Shown here in pieces: positions 14,440 to 23,220 of a DNA stretch of 64,000 nucleotides. Under the pieces are notes generated by a model. It was not told where the DNA came from, made no database searches, and worked only from the letters and a program-made list of their open reading frames with translations. A program made the translations under genes and the position numbers. The DNA comes from Nocardioides albertanoniae (GTDB taxonomy: Bacteria; Actinomycetota; Actinomycetes; Propionibacteriales; Nocardioidaceae). Every line of letters begins with the position of its first letter. Position 1 is the first letter of the stretch. Location of the stretch: the NCBI RefSeq assembly GCF_006716315.1, contig NZ_VFOV01000001.1:4542501-4606500 (forward strand), written 5' to 3'.

Positions 14440-16184
14440 GCTGCGGCCTCCTCTGCGCTGAGCTGGGAGGAGACGATCTCCTGATAGGTCTCGTTGTCGG
14501 CGAGCAGCTGCTCGTGGGTGCCCTCGCCGACGATGACTCCGTCCTCGAGCACGAGGATCTTGTCGGCGTCTCGGATGGTCGAGACCCGCTGCGCGACCAC
14601 GATCACCGTGGCGTTGCGCGTCTCCGGCGCGAGCGCGGCGCGGAGGCGGGCGTCGGTGGCGACGTCGAGCGCTGAGAACGAGTCGTCGAAGAGATAGATG
14701 TCGGGCCGTCTCACCAGGGCCCTGGCGATCGCCAGGCGCTGCCGCTGACCGCCCGAGACGTTGGTGCCGCCCTGGTCGATCTCGGCGTCGAGGCCGGTGC
14801 CGTCCTCGGGCGCCATCTTGGCGACGAAGTCGCTGGCCTGGGCCACCTCGAGCGCGTGCCAGAGCTCCTCGTCGGTCGCGTCCGGCTTGCCGTGGAGCAG
14901 GTTGGAGCGGACGGTGCCGGTGAAGAGGAAGGCCTTCTGCGGCACCAGCCCGAGGGTGCTGCGCAGCGTGGCCGGGTCGAGGTCGCGTACGTCGATCCCG
15001 CCGACCTCCACGACACCCGCCGTCGCGTCGAAGAGCCGCGGCACGAGGCCCAGAAGGGTCGTCTTCCCGGCACCGGTGGAGCCGATGATCGCGACGGTCT
15101 GCCCCGGCCGGGCCTCGAAGGTGAGGTCCTGGAGCACGGGGTGGTCCGCGCCGGGGTAGGTGAATCCGGCGCCCCGCATGTCGACGTGACCGTGACGCGT
15201 GATCTCGGTGACTCCCGCCACGGGCGGGGTCACGCTGGTCTCGGTGTCGAGCACCTCGGCGATCCGGTCGGCGCAGACGGCCGCACGCGGCACCTGCATG
15301 AGCATGAACGTGCCCATCATGATCGACATCAGGATCTGCATCAGATACTGCAGGAAGGCCGTCAGCGGGCCGACCTGCATCTCGCCGTTGTCGACCCGGA
15401 TGCCACCGAACCAGATCACCGCGACGCTGGCGACGTTGATGACCAGCATCATCACCGGGAACATCGTCGACATCCAGCGTCCGGCCCGCAGCGCGACGTC
15501 GGTGAGCTCGTCGTTGGCCTTCGCGAAGCGCTCGGTCTCCTGACGCTCACGGACGAACGCCCGGATCACCCGGATGCCGGTGATCTGCTCGCGCAGGATG
15601 CGGTTGACCGCGTCGATGCGCTCCTGCACCTTGCGGAAGTTGGGCACCATCCCGCGCACGATGACCGCCATCGAGACGAGCAGCGCGGGGATCACGACCG
15701 CGAGCAGCCAGGAGAGCTCGGCGTCCTCCCGGATCGCCATCACGACGCCGCCGACCATCATCATCGGCACCATCACCGCGAGCGTGCAGGTGAGCACGGC
15801 GAGCATCTGCACCTGCTGCACGTCGTTGGTGGTGCGGGTGATCAGCGACGGGGCGCCGAAACGGCCGACCTCGCGGGCGCTGAACGAGCCGACCTTCGCG
15901 AAGATCGCCGACCGCAGGTCACGCCCGAAGCTCATCGAGCTGCGCGCGGCGAAGTAGACGCTGGCGATCGAGCACAGGATCTGCACGAGCGCGACGCCGA
16001 GCATGATCGCGCCGATCTGGAGGATGTAGCCGGTGTCGCCCTCGGCCACGCCGTTGTCGATGATGTCGGCGTTGAGGCTCGGCAGCAGCATGAACGCGGT
16101 CGTCGAGAAGAGCTGCAAGACCGCGATGACGACCAGGAACTTCTTGTAGGGGAGCAGATAGTCCCGCAACAGTCGGAGGAGCAT
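14436..16184 (-). CDS. ABC exporter half-transporter, degenerate-site subunit
   Basis: 582 residues: six membrane segments (about 15-300) and a nucleotide-binding domain. Walker A GSTGAGKTT and signature VSGGQRQR are normal. After Walker B it has LFDDSFSALD, with Asp where the catalytic Glu should be, and VVAQRVSTI, with Gln in place of the switch His. This is the known pattern of heterodimeric exporters with one inactive ATP site, as in TM287/288 or BmrCD. ATG 16184 follows the TetR stop with no gap. Confidence 0.9.
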   Translation of the reverse strand: MLLRLLRDYLLPYKKFLVVIAVLQLFSTTAFMLLPSLNADIIDNGVAEGDTGYILQIGAIMLGVALVQILCSIASVYFAARSSMSFGRDLRSAIFAKVGSFSAREVGRFGAPSLITRTTNDVQQVQMLAVLTCTLAVMVPMMMVGGVVMAIREDAELSWLLAVVIPALLVSMAVIVRGMVPNFRKVQERIDAVNRILREQITGIRVIRAFVRERQETERFAKANDELTDVALRAGRWMSTMFPVMMLVINVASVAVIWFGGIRVDNGEMQVGPLTAFLQYLMQILMSIMMGTFMLMQVPRAAVCADRIAEVLDTETSVTPPVAGVTEITRHGHVDMRGAGFTYPGADHPVLQDLTFEARPGQTVAIIGSTGAGKTTLLGLVPRLFDATAGVVEVGGIDVRDLDPATLRSTLGLVPQKAFLFTGTVRSNLLHGKPDATDEELWHALEVAQASDFVAKMAPEDGTGLDAEIDQGGTNVSGGQRQRLAIARALVRRPDIYLFDDSFSALDVATDARLRAALAPETRNATVIVVAQRVSTIRDADKILVLEDGVIVGEGTHEQLLADNETYQEIVSSQLSAEEAAA

Positions 16185-16814
16185 TCAGGGAGTCTCTCTG
16201 TTCAAGATGCCGCCGAGCAGCACGTCGATGACGTCCTCGCTCTTCAGCGGCTGGTTCGTTCGGTTCAGACCGGGGAGCCAGGCCCCGATCGTGAGGCTGC
16301 GCAGCACCATCGCGGCCTTCCAGGGCGTGAGTCGCAGCTCGGCTGCGTGTGGCTCGAAGACCAGCCGGGCGAGATCGTCGATCAAGGTCTTGTTGGCCTC
16401 GATCAACGTGTTCGGCGAACCGCCGGGCGGGCGCAGGCCGTCGTGCCCTGCCGCCTCGGCCAGCGCCGAGCGCACCGACATCATGATGATGAGGTTGCGC
16501 TGGGTCGTCTCGGCGAGCAGGTCGATCACGGCCCGGAGCTTGCCCTCGATGTCGGGCTCGCCCTCGACGACCTCTGCCATGACATGAGCTGTCGATGACG
16601 GGTTGAAGACGTTCTCGGCCACCGCACAGTAGATCTCCCGCTTGTCGCGGAAGTGCCGGAAGATCGTGCCCTCGGCGACCCCGGCGGCCTCGGCGATCAG
16701 CTTCGTGGTCGTCGCCGAGCCGTGCTCGACCAGGAGCGCCTCGGTGGCCGCGACGATCGCGGCACGTCGGTCTGCGGCGGGAATCGGCTTGGCCCGCGTA
16801 CGTCGTTCTTCCAC
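16185..16814 (-). CDS. TetR family regulator of the ABC exporter
   Basis: About 209 residues. The N-terminal HTH reads RRAAIVAATEALLVEHGSAT, then IAEAAGVAEGTIFRHFRDKREIY; the C-terminal part is a helical ligand domain. It is the first gene of an operon with the two exporter halves. The upstream GTG at 16841 falls inside the operator, before the predicted transcription start, so GTG 16814 is preferred: it lies eight bases after TAGGAT and would be read from a leaderless mRNA. The operator at 16830-16849 implies self-control. Confidence 0.88.
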   Translation of the reverse strand: MEERRTRAKPIPAADRRAAIVAATEALLVEHGSATTTKLIAEAAGVAEGTIFRHFRDKREIYCAVAENVFNPSSTAHVMAEVVEGEPDIEGKLRAVIDLLAETTQRNLIIMMSVRSALAEAAGHDGLRPPGGSPNTLIEANKTLIDDLARLVFEPHAAELRLTPWKAAMVLRSLTIGAWLPGLNRTNQPLKSEDVIDVLLGGILNRETP

Positions 16815-16822
16815 AGCGCCAG

Positions 16823-16851
16823 ATCCTATGTGAGTGAGCACTCACTCACAA
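16823..16851 (-). promoter_or_regulatory. tetR promoter with 20-bp perfect palindromic operator
   Basis: TTGTGA (16851-16846), 17-bp spacer, TAGGAT (16828-16823). Between them GTGAGTGAG-CA-CTCACTCAC (16830-16849) is a 9+2+9 perfect inverted repeat, the typical form of a TetR site. Occupancy would block RNA polymerase completely. Confidence 0.8.
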
Positions 16852-16993
16852 CTCATTTATCGGCCACCCCCTCTCCGGAAACCCTGTCCGCCGGATGCCG
16901 ATTAGGGCATGCTGGGCCCACTGCCGGGCCGACACGGGCCCCGACAGCGGTGGTCTCGACAAGATCGGCCACCGAATCCGGAATGGAGGCAGC

Positions 16994-18706
16994 ATGCGTA
17001 GGTTGTTGACAGGCGCGACCGCGGTCGCGCTGGGGGTCACCGGCACGCTCGTCATGGCGAACTCGGGAAGCGCCACCGCCGACGAGGAGATCCGCTACAT
17101 CGTGGCATACGCCGAGGGTTCCTCGGCCGCCAGCGCGCGGGCCGCGGTCCGCGACGCCGGCGGCGAGATCGTCTCGGAGAACAAGGACATCGGGGTCGCG
17201 ACGGTCACCGCCGGCGAAGGGTTCGCCGCGAAGGCCGACGCCTCGAAGGCGCTGGTCGGCGCCGCTCAGGACCGCGTGGTGGCAGCGACCACCCCCGACG
17301 CCGCGCGTGACGCGCGCAAGCAGGACGTGTCGAAGGTCGAGACCGAGTTCCGCACCGGGGCCAAGGGCCACGGCCCCAAGGCTCCGAAGCCGAAGCCCAA
17401 GGGCGAGCCGCTCTCCGGTCTGCAGTGGGACATGAAGCAGATCGACGCCGGCGCGGCCAACAAGACCGAGCGCGGCAAGGGCGTGCGGGTCGGCATCATG
17501 GACACCGGTGTCGACGGGTCGCACCCCGACATCGCGCCCAACTTCGACGCCCGGCTGAGCCGCAACTTCACCACCGACATCCCCACCGACGCCAACGGCG
17601 CCGCCGTCGACGGCCCCTGCGAGGAAGAGGCCGACGGCTCCTGTGAGGACGCGGCCGACGTCGACGAGAACGGTCACGGCACCCACGTCGCCTCGACCAT
17701 CGCCTCGCCCGTCAACGGTGTCGGCATCTCCGGTGTCGCCCCGCAGGCCGACATCGTCAACCTGCGCGTCGGCCAGGACTCCGGCTACTTCTTCCTGCAG
17801 CCCTCCGTCGATGCGCTGACCTACGCCGCCCACAACGGCATCGACGTGGTCAACATGAGCTACTACGTCGACCCGTGGCTGTTCAACTGCACCAGCCACC
17901 CGGCAGACTCCGCCGCCGACCAGGCCGAGCAGACCACCATCATCACCGCGATGCAGCGTGCGCTCGACTACGCCCACCGGCGCGGCGTCACCCTGGTGGC
18001 CGCCGCGGGCAACCAGGCGATCGACTACACCAAGCCGCAGACCGACGCGAGCAGCCCCGACTTCGCCAGCGAGCCCGGCGAGGAGCCCTACGTCCGCGAT
18101 CTGCTCGACCCCGAGTCCTGCGTCTCGATGCCCACCGAGGCCGACGGGGTGATCGCGGTCAGCGCGACCGGCCCCTCCGAGCGCAAGTCCTACTACTCCA
18201 GCTTCGGTGACGGCTTCGTCGACGTCGCGGCACCTGGTGGCGATGCGTACGACACGGCCGAGGGCACGCGCGACTACGCCGCGAACATCCTCGCCGCCTA
18301 CCCGCGCGACCTCGCGGTCGCCGAGGGTGCGATCGACCCGGAGACGGGTGAGGTGCTGGTGCCGTGGGCGGTCTCCGACTGCTCCAGCGGCGAGTGCTCC
18401 TACTACCAGTATCTGCAGGGCACCTCGATGGCCTCACCGCACGCCGCCGGCGTGGCCGCGCTGATCGTCGGGAAGTACGGCAAGCACGACTTCTCCGGCA
18501 AGACCCTCTCCGCCGACAAGGTCGAGAAGATCCTGCGGAAGTCGGCCACCAAGAAGGCCTGCCCGGTGCCGGCGGACTACACCTACGTCCGTCACCTGCC
18601 CGACGGCTCGACCTCGACGTCCACCCACACCTGCGAGGGTGGCGAGGCGCCGAACGGCTTCTACGGCGACGGCATCGTCAACGCGAAGGCGGCGGTCGGG
18701 CGTTAG
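16994..18706 (+). CDS. Secreted subtilisin-like serine protease (S8 family)
   Basis: 570 residues. Signal peptide at 1-28 (MRRLLTGATAVALGVTGTLV, cleavage after about SATA). Inhibitor-I9-like propeptide at about 30-100 (IRYIVAYAEGSSAASARAAV). Catalytic triad: Asp170 in IMDTGVDGSHPD, His228 in NGHGTHVAS, Ser478 in GTSMASPHAAGVAAL. A Lys/Pro linker (KAPKPKPKGEP) precedes the catalytic domain. No sorting signal or C-terminal membrane helix, so it is released. ATG 16994 has GGAGG six bases upstream. Confidence 0.93.
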   Translation: MRRLLTGATAVALGVTGTLVMANSGSATADEEIRYIVAYAEGSSAASARAAVRDAGGEIVSENKDIGVATVTAGEGFAAKADASKALVGAAQDRVVAATTPDAARDARKQDVSKVETEFRTGAKGHGPKAPKPKPKGEPLSGLQWDMKQIDAGAANKTERGKGVRVGIMDTGVDGSHPDIAPNFDARLSRNFTTDIPTDANGAAVDGPCEEEADGSCEDAADVDENGHGTHVASTIASPVNGVGISGVAPQADIVNLRVGQDSGYFFLQPSVDALTYAAHNGIDVVNMSYYVDPWLFNCTSHPADSAADQAEQTTIITAMQRALDYAHRRGVTLVAAAGNQAIDYTKPQTDASSPDFASEPGEEPYVRDLLDPESCVSMPTEADGVIAVSATGPSERKSYYSSFGDGFVDVAAPGGDAYDTAEGTRDYAANILAAYPRDLAVAEGAIDPETGEVLVPWAVSDCSSGECSYYQYLQGTSMASPHAAGVAALIVGKYGKHDFSGKTLSADKVEKILRKSATKKACPVPADYTYVRHLPDGSTSTSTHTCEGGEAPNGFYGDGIVNAKAAVGR

Positions 18707-18722
18707 TCACATCAGCCCCATA

Positions 18723-18805
18723 GATACCCGGTTGACCGGGTATCCATGGACTTGACGGGCACTGAAACACCCGACAAGTCCAGGTTTCCCCGGTCGACCG
18801 GGGAA
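18723..18805. repeat. Triple palindrome between convergent genes
   Basis: Three inverted repeats follow each other: GATACCCGGT-TG-ACCGGGTATC (18723-18744), a 13-bp stem with one mismatch and a 10-nt loop (18747-18759 against 18770-18782), and the perfect 20-bp palindrome TTCCCCGGTCGACCGGGGAA (18786-18805). The outer two share the core CCCGGTYGACCGGG. The middle stem is the most terminator-like and would serve both the protease gene and the convergent GH42 gene. Confidence 0.75.
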
Positions 18806-18806
18806 C

Positions 18807-20816
18807 CTACGCCTCGCGGATGACCGCGACCGAGCCGGCCCGCACCATGTGCGGGCCGGCTTCGTTCCCGGTCAGCAGGTCGGTGCCCCGCACCGGCACG
18901 ATGACGGCCTCGTGGGTGTGGTTGACGACGAAGACGTACGCCCCGTACGCCCCCTGCTCACCGACCCGGCGGATGGCCTCGACGCCCTCGGGGAGCCCGT
19001 CGACGACCGGCTTGGTCGTGGTGAGGATCTGGGCGGCCAGCGTGTCGAGGGCCTCGGCACCGAGCTCGGTGCCGACATACCAGGCCGTGCCCTCGCCGAC
19101 CCGGCGACGCGTCACGGCCGGGTCGCCGGCACAGTCGCCGGTGACGTACGTCGCCAGGACGTCGGCCCCGAGCGCGCGGCCGCGCTCGCTCCAGATCGTG
19201 CCGGTGCCGTAGGAGGTCAGGGCGATCTCGTCGCCCTCCGGAAGCGGGCAGAACTCCTCGATGCGCACGCCGAGGAGGTCGCGCAGAGCACCCGGGTAGC
19301 CGCCCGGGCGGATGTGGTCGCGCTCGTCGACGATGCCGGTGAAGTAGGTCGCGACCAGGGTGCCGCCGGCCTCGACGAAGGCGGTCAACCGGGCGACGGT
19401 GGCGTCGTCGAGGAGGTACTGCGCGGGCAGGACGACCACGTCGTAGCCGTCGAGCGGGTCGGCGACACCGACGATGTCGACCCCGAGGTTGCGCGCCCAG
19501 CAGGCCTTGTGCCATGCCCGCGCGGTGGTCATCGGGTCGACGTCGACCGACGGGTGGGAGTCGAAGGTCGCCGCCCACCACGAGGTCCAGTCGAAGACGA
19601 TCGCGACCTTGGCCTGCTCGACCCTGGTGCCGGCGACCTCGGCGATCGAGGCGATGTCGGCCCCGAGGCGTACGACGTCTCGCCAGAGCCGGCTCTCGGT
19701 GCCCGCGTGCGGCACCATCGCGGAGTGGAACTTCTCCGAACCGCCCAGCGAGGCGCGCCACTGGAAGAACATCGCGCCGTCGGCCCCGCGGGCGATGTGC
19801 TGGAAGGAGTTGCGGCGCATCTCGCCGGCGGTCTTGGCGATGTTGCGCGGCTGCCAGTTGACCGCTGAGGTGGAGTGCTCCATCAGCAGCCACGGATCGC
19901 CGTGGGCCATCGAGCGGGTCAGGTCGGCGGTCATCGCGAGCTGCTGGGTGCGGTCGTCGTCTTCGGCGAGGAGGTAGTGGTCGTTGGAGACCAGGTCTTC
20001 CTCGGCCACCCACGGGCGCGGGTCGGAGTGTTTCCAGAACCCCATGAAGTTGGTGGTCAGCGGCTTGTCGGAGATCGCTCGCACCGCGTCGGCGTCGGCC
20101 TTGAACAGCTCCAGGAGCGCGTCGGAGGAGTAGCGCCAGAAGTCGAGCTGGTGGCCGGGGTTGGGGTGGGAGTTGTTAGAGACCTCGCGCGGCGGGTCGA
20201 TCTGGTCCCAGTCGGTGTATCGCTGGCTCCAGAAGGTGGTCATCCAGGCCTCGTTGAGCGCCTCGACGGTGCCGTAGCGGCTCCGCAGCCACGCCCGGAA
20301 CGCGACCGCGCTGACGTCGCACATGCAGTGGGCGTTGTGGTTGCCGTACTCGTTGCCGACGTGCCACATCACCACCGCCGGATGGTCGTGGTAGCGCTTG
20401 GCCATCTCGGCGGCCAGCCGGGTCGAGGCCTCCCGGAAGACCGGCGAGGCAGTGCAGTAGACCTGCCGGCTGCCGAACGACCGGCGTACGCCCTGGGCAT
20501 CGACCATCGCGGCCTCGGGATGCTGCCGGTAGAACCACGGCGGCGGGCTCGCGGTCGCCGTCGCCAGGTCGACGGCGATGCCGCCGTCGTGCAGCTTGTC
20601 GAGCACCCGGTCGAGCCAGTCGAAGTCATACTCCCCCGGCGCCGGCTCGAGCAGGGCCCAGGAGAAGATCCCCACGCTGACCAGGTTGACCCCGGCCTCC
20701 TGCATGAGGCGTACGTCGTCGTCCCAGACCTCCTCCGGCCACTGCTCCGGGTTGTAGTCGGCGCCATAGGCGATCCGACCGCCGAGCGCCTCGGTGACGC
20801 GCTGCATGCCGGTCAC
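18807..20816 (-). CDS. Beta-galactosidase, glycoside hydrolase family 42
   Basis: Cytosolic retaining beta-galactosidase acting on lactose-like or arabinogalactan oligosaccharides. 669 residues: GH42 TIM barrel beginning YGADYNPEQWPEEVWDDDV, acid/base Glu in WHVGNEYGNH, nucleophile Glu in LLMEHSTSAVNWQ, then the trimerisation domain (VAIVFDWTSWWA) and a C-terminal beta domain. Start GTG 20816 overlaps the pdxH stop (GTGA); ATG 20807 is the alternative. No signal peptide. The pairing with pdxH seems to be positional only. Confidence 0.9.
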   Translation of the reverse strand: MTGMQRVTEALGGRIAYGADYNPEQWPEEVWDDDVRLMQEAGVNLVSVGIFSWALLEPAPGEYDFDWLDRVLDKLHDGGIAVDLATATASPPPWFYRQHPEAAMVDAQGVRRSFGSRQVYCTASPVFREASTRLAAEMAKRYHDHPAVVMWHVGNEYGNHNAHCMCDVSAVAFRAWLRSRYGTVEALNEAWMTTFWSQRYTDWDQIDPPREVSNNSHPNPGHQLDFWRYSSDALLELFKADADAVRAISDKPLTTNFMGFWKHSDPRPWVAEEDLVSNDHYLLAEDDDRTQQLAMTADLTRSMAHGDPWLLMEHSTSAVNWQPRNIAKTAGEMRRNSFQHIARGADGAMFFQWRASLGGSEKFHSAMVPHAGTESRLWRDVVRLGADIASIAEVAGTRVEQAKVAIVFDWTSWWAATFDSHPSVDVDPMTTARAWHKACWARNLGVDIVGVADPLDGYDVVVLPAQYLLDDATVARLTAFVEAGGTLVATYFTGIVDERDHIRPGGYPGALRDLLGVRIEEFCPLPEGDEIALTSYGTGTIWSERGRALGADVLATYVTGDCAGDPAVTRRRVGEGTAWYVGTELGAEALDTLAAQILTTTKPVVDGLPEGVEAIRRVGEQGAYGAYVFVVNHTHEAVIVPVRGTDLLTGNEAGPHMVRAGSVAVIREA

Positions 20817-21460
20817 GGGGCCAGCCTCTCCGTACGCCACTTCTCGCTCTCGCGCCGGTAGACGAGCCGGTCGTGCATCCGGCCGGGCCGGCCCTGCCAG
20901 AACTCCACCGCGTCGGGTTCGATGCGATAGCCGCCCCACTCCGCGGGCACCGGCACCGACTCGTCACCGAAGCGTGCCTCGACGCTCTCGTAGGCTTGCT
21001 CGAGCTCCTCACGGCCGTAGACGACCTTGCTCTGGTGGGAGGCGTGGGCACCGATCTGGGAGCCGCGCGGGCGCTGGGCGAAGTAGCCCTCGACCGCGGC
21101 CCGCGGCAGCTCGTGGGCGACCCCGTCGATGCGCACCTGGCGCTCCAGCGGATGCCACGGGAAGAGCACCGCGCAGCGCGGGTTGGCCGCCAGCTCCTCG
21201 CCCTTGCGGGAGGCGGTGTTGGTGAAGAAGGTGAAACCGTCCTCGGAGAACCCCTTGAGCAGCACCAGTCGCGACGAGGGTGCGCCGGCCGCTGAGACGG
21301 TCGAGACCACCATCGCGTTGGGCTCGACGATGCCCGCGTCGCGTGCCTCTGCGTACCATCGCTCGAACATCTCGAACGGGTCCCTGGTGAGGTCGTCCTC
21401 GTGGAGCCCGCTGCGGGTGTAGTTCTCTCGTGCTGCTGCCAGCTCGGCCGCCAGATCCAT
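20813..21460 (-). CDS. pdxH: Pyridoxamine/pyridoxine 5'-phosphate oxidase
   Basis: FMN enzyme giving pyridoxal 5'-phosphate, the cofactor used for example by SerC nearby. 215 residues, with SRLVLLKGFSEDGFTFFTN (FMN contact), RKGEELAANPRCAVLFPWHPLERQVRI, and the C-terminal PNPOx signature VEFWQGRPGRMHDRLVY. ATG 21460 is seven bases after a TAGGCT box on the minus strand, with no Shine-Dalgarno, so probably leaderless. Divergent from the citrate synthase gene. Confidence 0.93.
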   Translation of the reverse strand: MDLAAELAAARENYTRSGLHEDDLTRDPFEMFERWYAEARDAGIVEPNAMVVSTVSAAGAPSSRLVLLKGFSEDGFTFFTNTASRKGEELAANPRCAVLFPWHPLERQVRIDGVAHELPRAAVEGYFAQRPRGSQIGAHASHQSKVVYGREELEQAYESVEARFGDESVPVPAEWGGYRIEPDAVEFWQGRPGRMHDRLVYRRESEKWRTERLAP

Positions 21461-21529
21461 GCCGTCGAGCCTATCTGCTGGGCGAGTGGGGCAGAATGCG
21501 GAGCGACACTAGAAGAATTGGAGAAGGCA

Positions 21530-22633
21530 GTGAGCCAGGTACAGCACGGTCTCGAGGGCGTCGTGGCTTTCGAGACCCAGATCGCGGAGCCGGACAAAGA
21601 AGGATCGGCGCTGCGTTATCGCGGGGTCGATATCGAAGACATCGTCGGCCGCGTGCCGTTCGAGAACGTCTGGGGCCTGCTGATCGATGGCTCTTACGGC
21701 CCGGGCCTGCCGCCGGCGGAGGCCTACAACCTGCCGGTGCACACCGGTGACGTGCGTGTCGACGTGCAGGCCGCGATCCCGATGCTCGCGCCCGCGTTCG
21801 GGTTCGGGCAGACCTATGACATCTCCGACGCGCAGGCCCGCGAGGACCTCGCCCGGGTGGCCGTCATGGTGCTCTCCTACGCCGGCCAGTCGGCCCGCGA
21901 CATCCACCTGCCGGTCATCCCGCAGCGTGACGTCGACAACGGCAAGACCCTCGCCGAGCGCTTCCTGATCCGCTGGCGCGGCGAGGCCGACCCGGCCCAC
22001 GCGCACGCGATCGACGCCTACTGGTCCTCCGCGGCCGAGCACGGCATGAACGCCTCCACCTTCACCGCCCGGGTGATCACCTCCACCGGCGCCGACGTGG
22101 CCGCGGCCTTCTCCGGCGCGATCGGTGCGATGAGCGGCCCGCTGCACGGCGGTGCGCCCTCGCGCGTGCTCGGCATGATCGAGGACGTCGAGAAGTCGGG
22201 CGACGCCTCTGCCTACGTGAAGGGCCTGCTCGACTCCGGCGAGCGCCTGATGGGCTTCGGCCACCGCGTCTACCGCGCCGAGGACCCGCGCGCGCGGGTG
22301 CTGCGCCGCACCGCCCGCGAGCTCAACGCTCCCCGCTACGAGGTCGCCGCGGCCCTGGAGAAGGCCGCCCTCGAGGAGCTTCGCGCCCGCCGGCCCGACC
22401 GTGTGCTGGAGACCAACGTCGAGTTCTGGGCGGCGATCGTGCTCGACTTCGCCCAGATCCCGGCCAACATGTTCACCTCGATGTTCACCTGTGCCCGCAC
22501 CGCCGGCTGGTCGGCCCACATCCTGGAGCAGAAGAAGACCGGTCGCCTGATCCGTCCCTCCGCGATCTACACCGGCCCCTCCGCGCGCCCCGCCGACGCG
22601 ATCGACGGCTGGAACGCCGACTGGGCGAAGTGA
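21530..22633 (+). CDS. Citrate synthase (CitA/citrate synthase 2 type)
   Basis: Condenses acetyl-CoA and oxaloacetate. 367 residues with the His-containing active-site motifs GPLHGGAPSRVL and GFGHRVYRAEDPRARVL, and the catalytic Asp in VLDFAQIP. The start GTG 21530 (VSQVQHGLEGVVAFET) has GAGAAGG upstream and agrees with the family; starts further upstream add unrelated residues. The order pdxH, citrate synthase, serC recurs in actinobacteria. A 14-bp terminator follows. Confidence 0.92.
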   Translation: MSQVQHGLEGVVAFETQIAEPDKEGSALRYRGVDIEDIVGRVPFENVWGLLIDGSYGPGLPPAEAYNLPVHTGDVRVDVQAAIPMLAPAFGFGQTYDISDAQAREDLARVAVMVLSYAGQSARDIHLPVIPQRDVDNGKTLAERFLIRWRGEADPAHAHAIDAYWSSAAEHGMNASTFTARVITSTGADVAAAFSGAIGAMSGPLHGGAPSRVLGMIEDVEKSGDASAYVKGLLDSGERLMGFGHRVYRAEDPRARVLRRTARELNAPRYEVAAALEKAALEELRARRPDRVLETNVEFWAAIVLDFAQIPANMFTSMFTCARTAGWSAHILEQKKTGRLIRPSAIYTGPSARPADAIDGWNADWAK

Positions 22634-22647
22634 CCACCCACGCCTGA

Positions 22648-22678
22648 GGAACCGACCGGCATCATGCCGGTCGGTTCC
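22648..22678. terminator. Terminator after citrate synthase gene
   Basis: GGAACCGACCGGCA and TGCCGGTCGGTTCC form a perfect 14-bp stem with a TCA loop. It lies between convergent genes (citrate synthase and GNAT) and can end both units. Confidence 0.85.
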
Positions 22679-22697
22679 GGCGTTTCGGGAGGGTCAG

Positions 22698-23195
22698 TCA
22701 GCCGTCGAGACGCTTGGCCATGCAGCGTACGAGCGGGTCGTCCTTGTAGAAGCCGAACGGCTCGACCTCGACGTAGCCGTTTGCGCCGTAGAGCGCGATC
22801 GCCTCGTGCTGGAAGGATCCGGTGGTGAGGACCATGACCGCGAAGCCGGCCTCGCGCGCGGAGGCCTCGACGTGGGTGAGCATGCGCTTGGCCAGCCCTC
22901 GGCGCTGGGCTTCCGGCACGACGTACATCCGCTTGAACTCGGCGGTGACCGTGACCCCGAGGGCGGCCTCCTCGGAGCGGCGCCATGCGCCGGAGGCGAC
23001 CGGGACGTCGTCGAGGTAGGCGAGGAAGTAGGCGCCGGCGGGCGGCTCGAACATCGCCGGCTGCGTCGGGTCGTCGTCGGGTTCGCCGTAGCGTTCGACG
23101 TAGAACTCCTGGACCCGGTCGACCAGCTTCTGGGCATCCGGGTGGTCGTAGGCGACCCGGCGAATCTCAACAGGCACGTCGGCATTCTGACCCAT
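22698..23195 (-). CDS. GNAT family N-acetyltransferase
   Basis: 165 residues with the GNAT fold: conserved acetyl-CoA stretch MYVVPEAQRRGLAKRML and the C-terminal IALYGANGYVEVEPFG. Substrate cannot be told from sequence. ATG 23195 (MGQNADVPVEIRR) is used; an upstream start at 23342 would overlap serC. Divergent from serC, which begins 25 bp away. Confidence 0.85.
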   Translation of the reverse strand: MGQNADVPVEIRRVAYDHPDAQKLVDRVQEFYVERYGEPDDDPTQPAMFEPPAGAYFLAYLDDVPVASGAWRRSEEAALGVTVTAEFKRMYVVPEAQRRGLAKRMLTHVEASAREAGFAVMVLTTGSFQHEAIALYGANGYVEVEPFGFYKDDPLVRCMAKRLDG

Positions 23196-23220
23196 GCCCG
23201 GCTCTTGCGAGAATGGGTTT

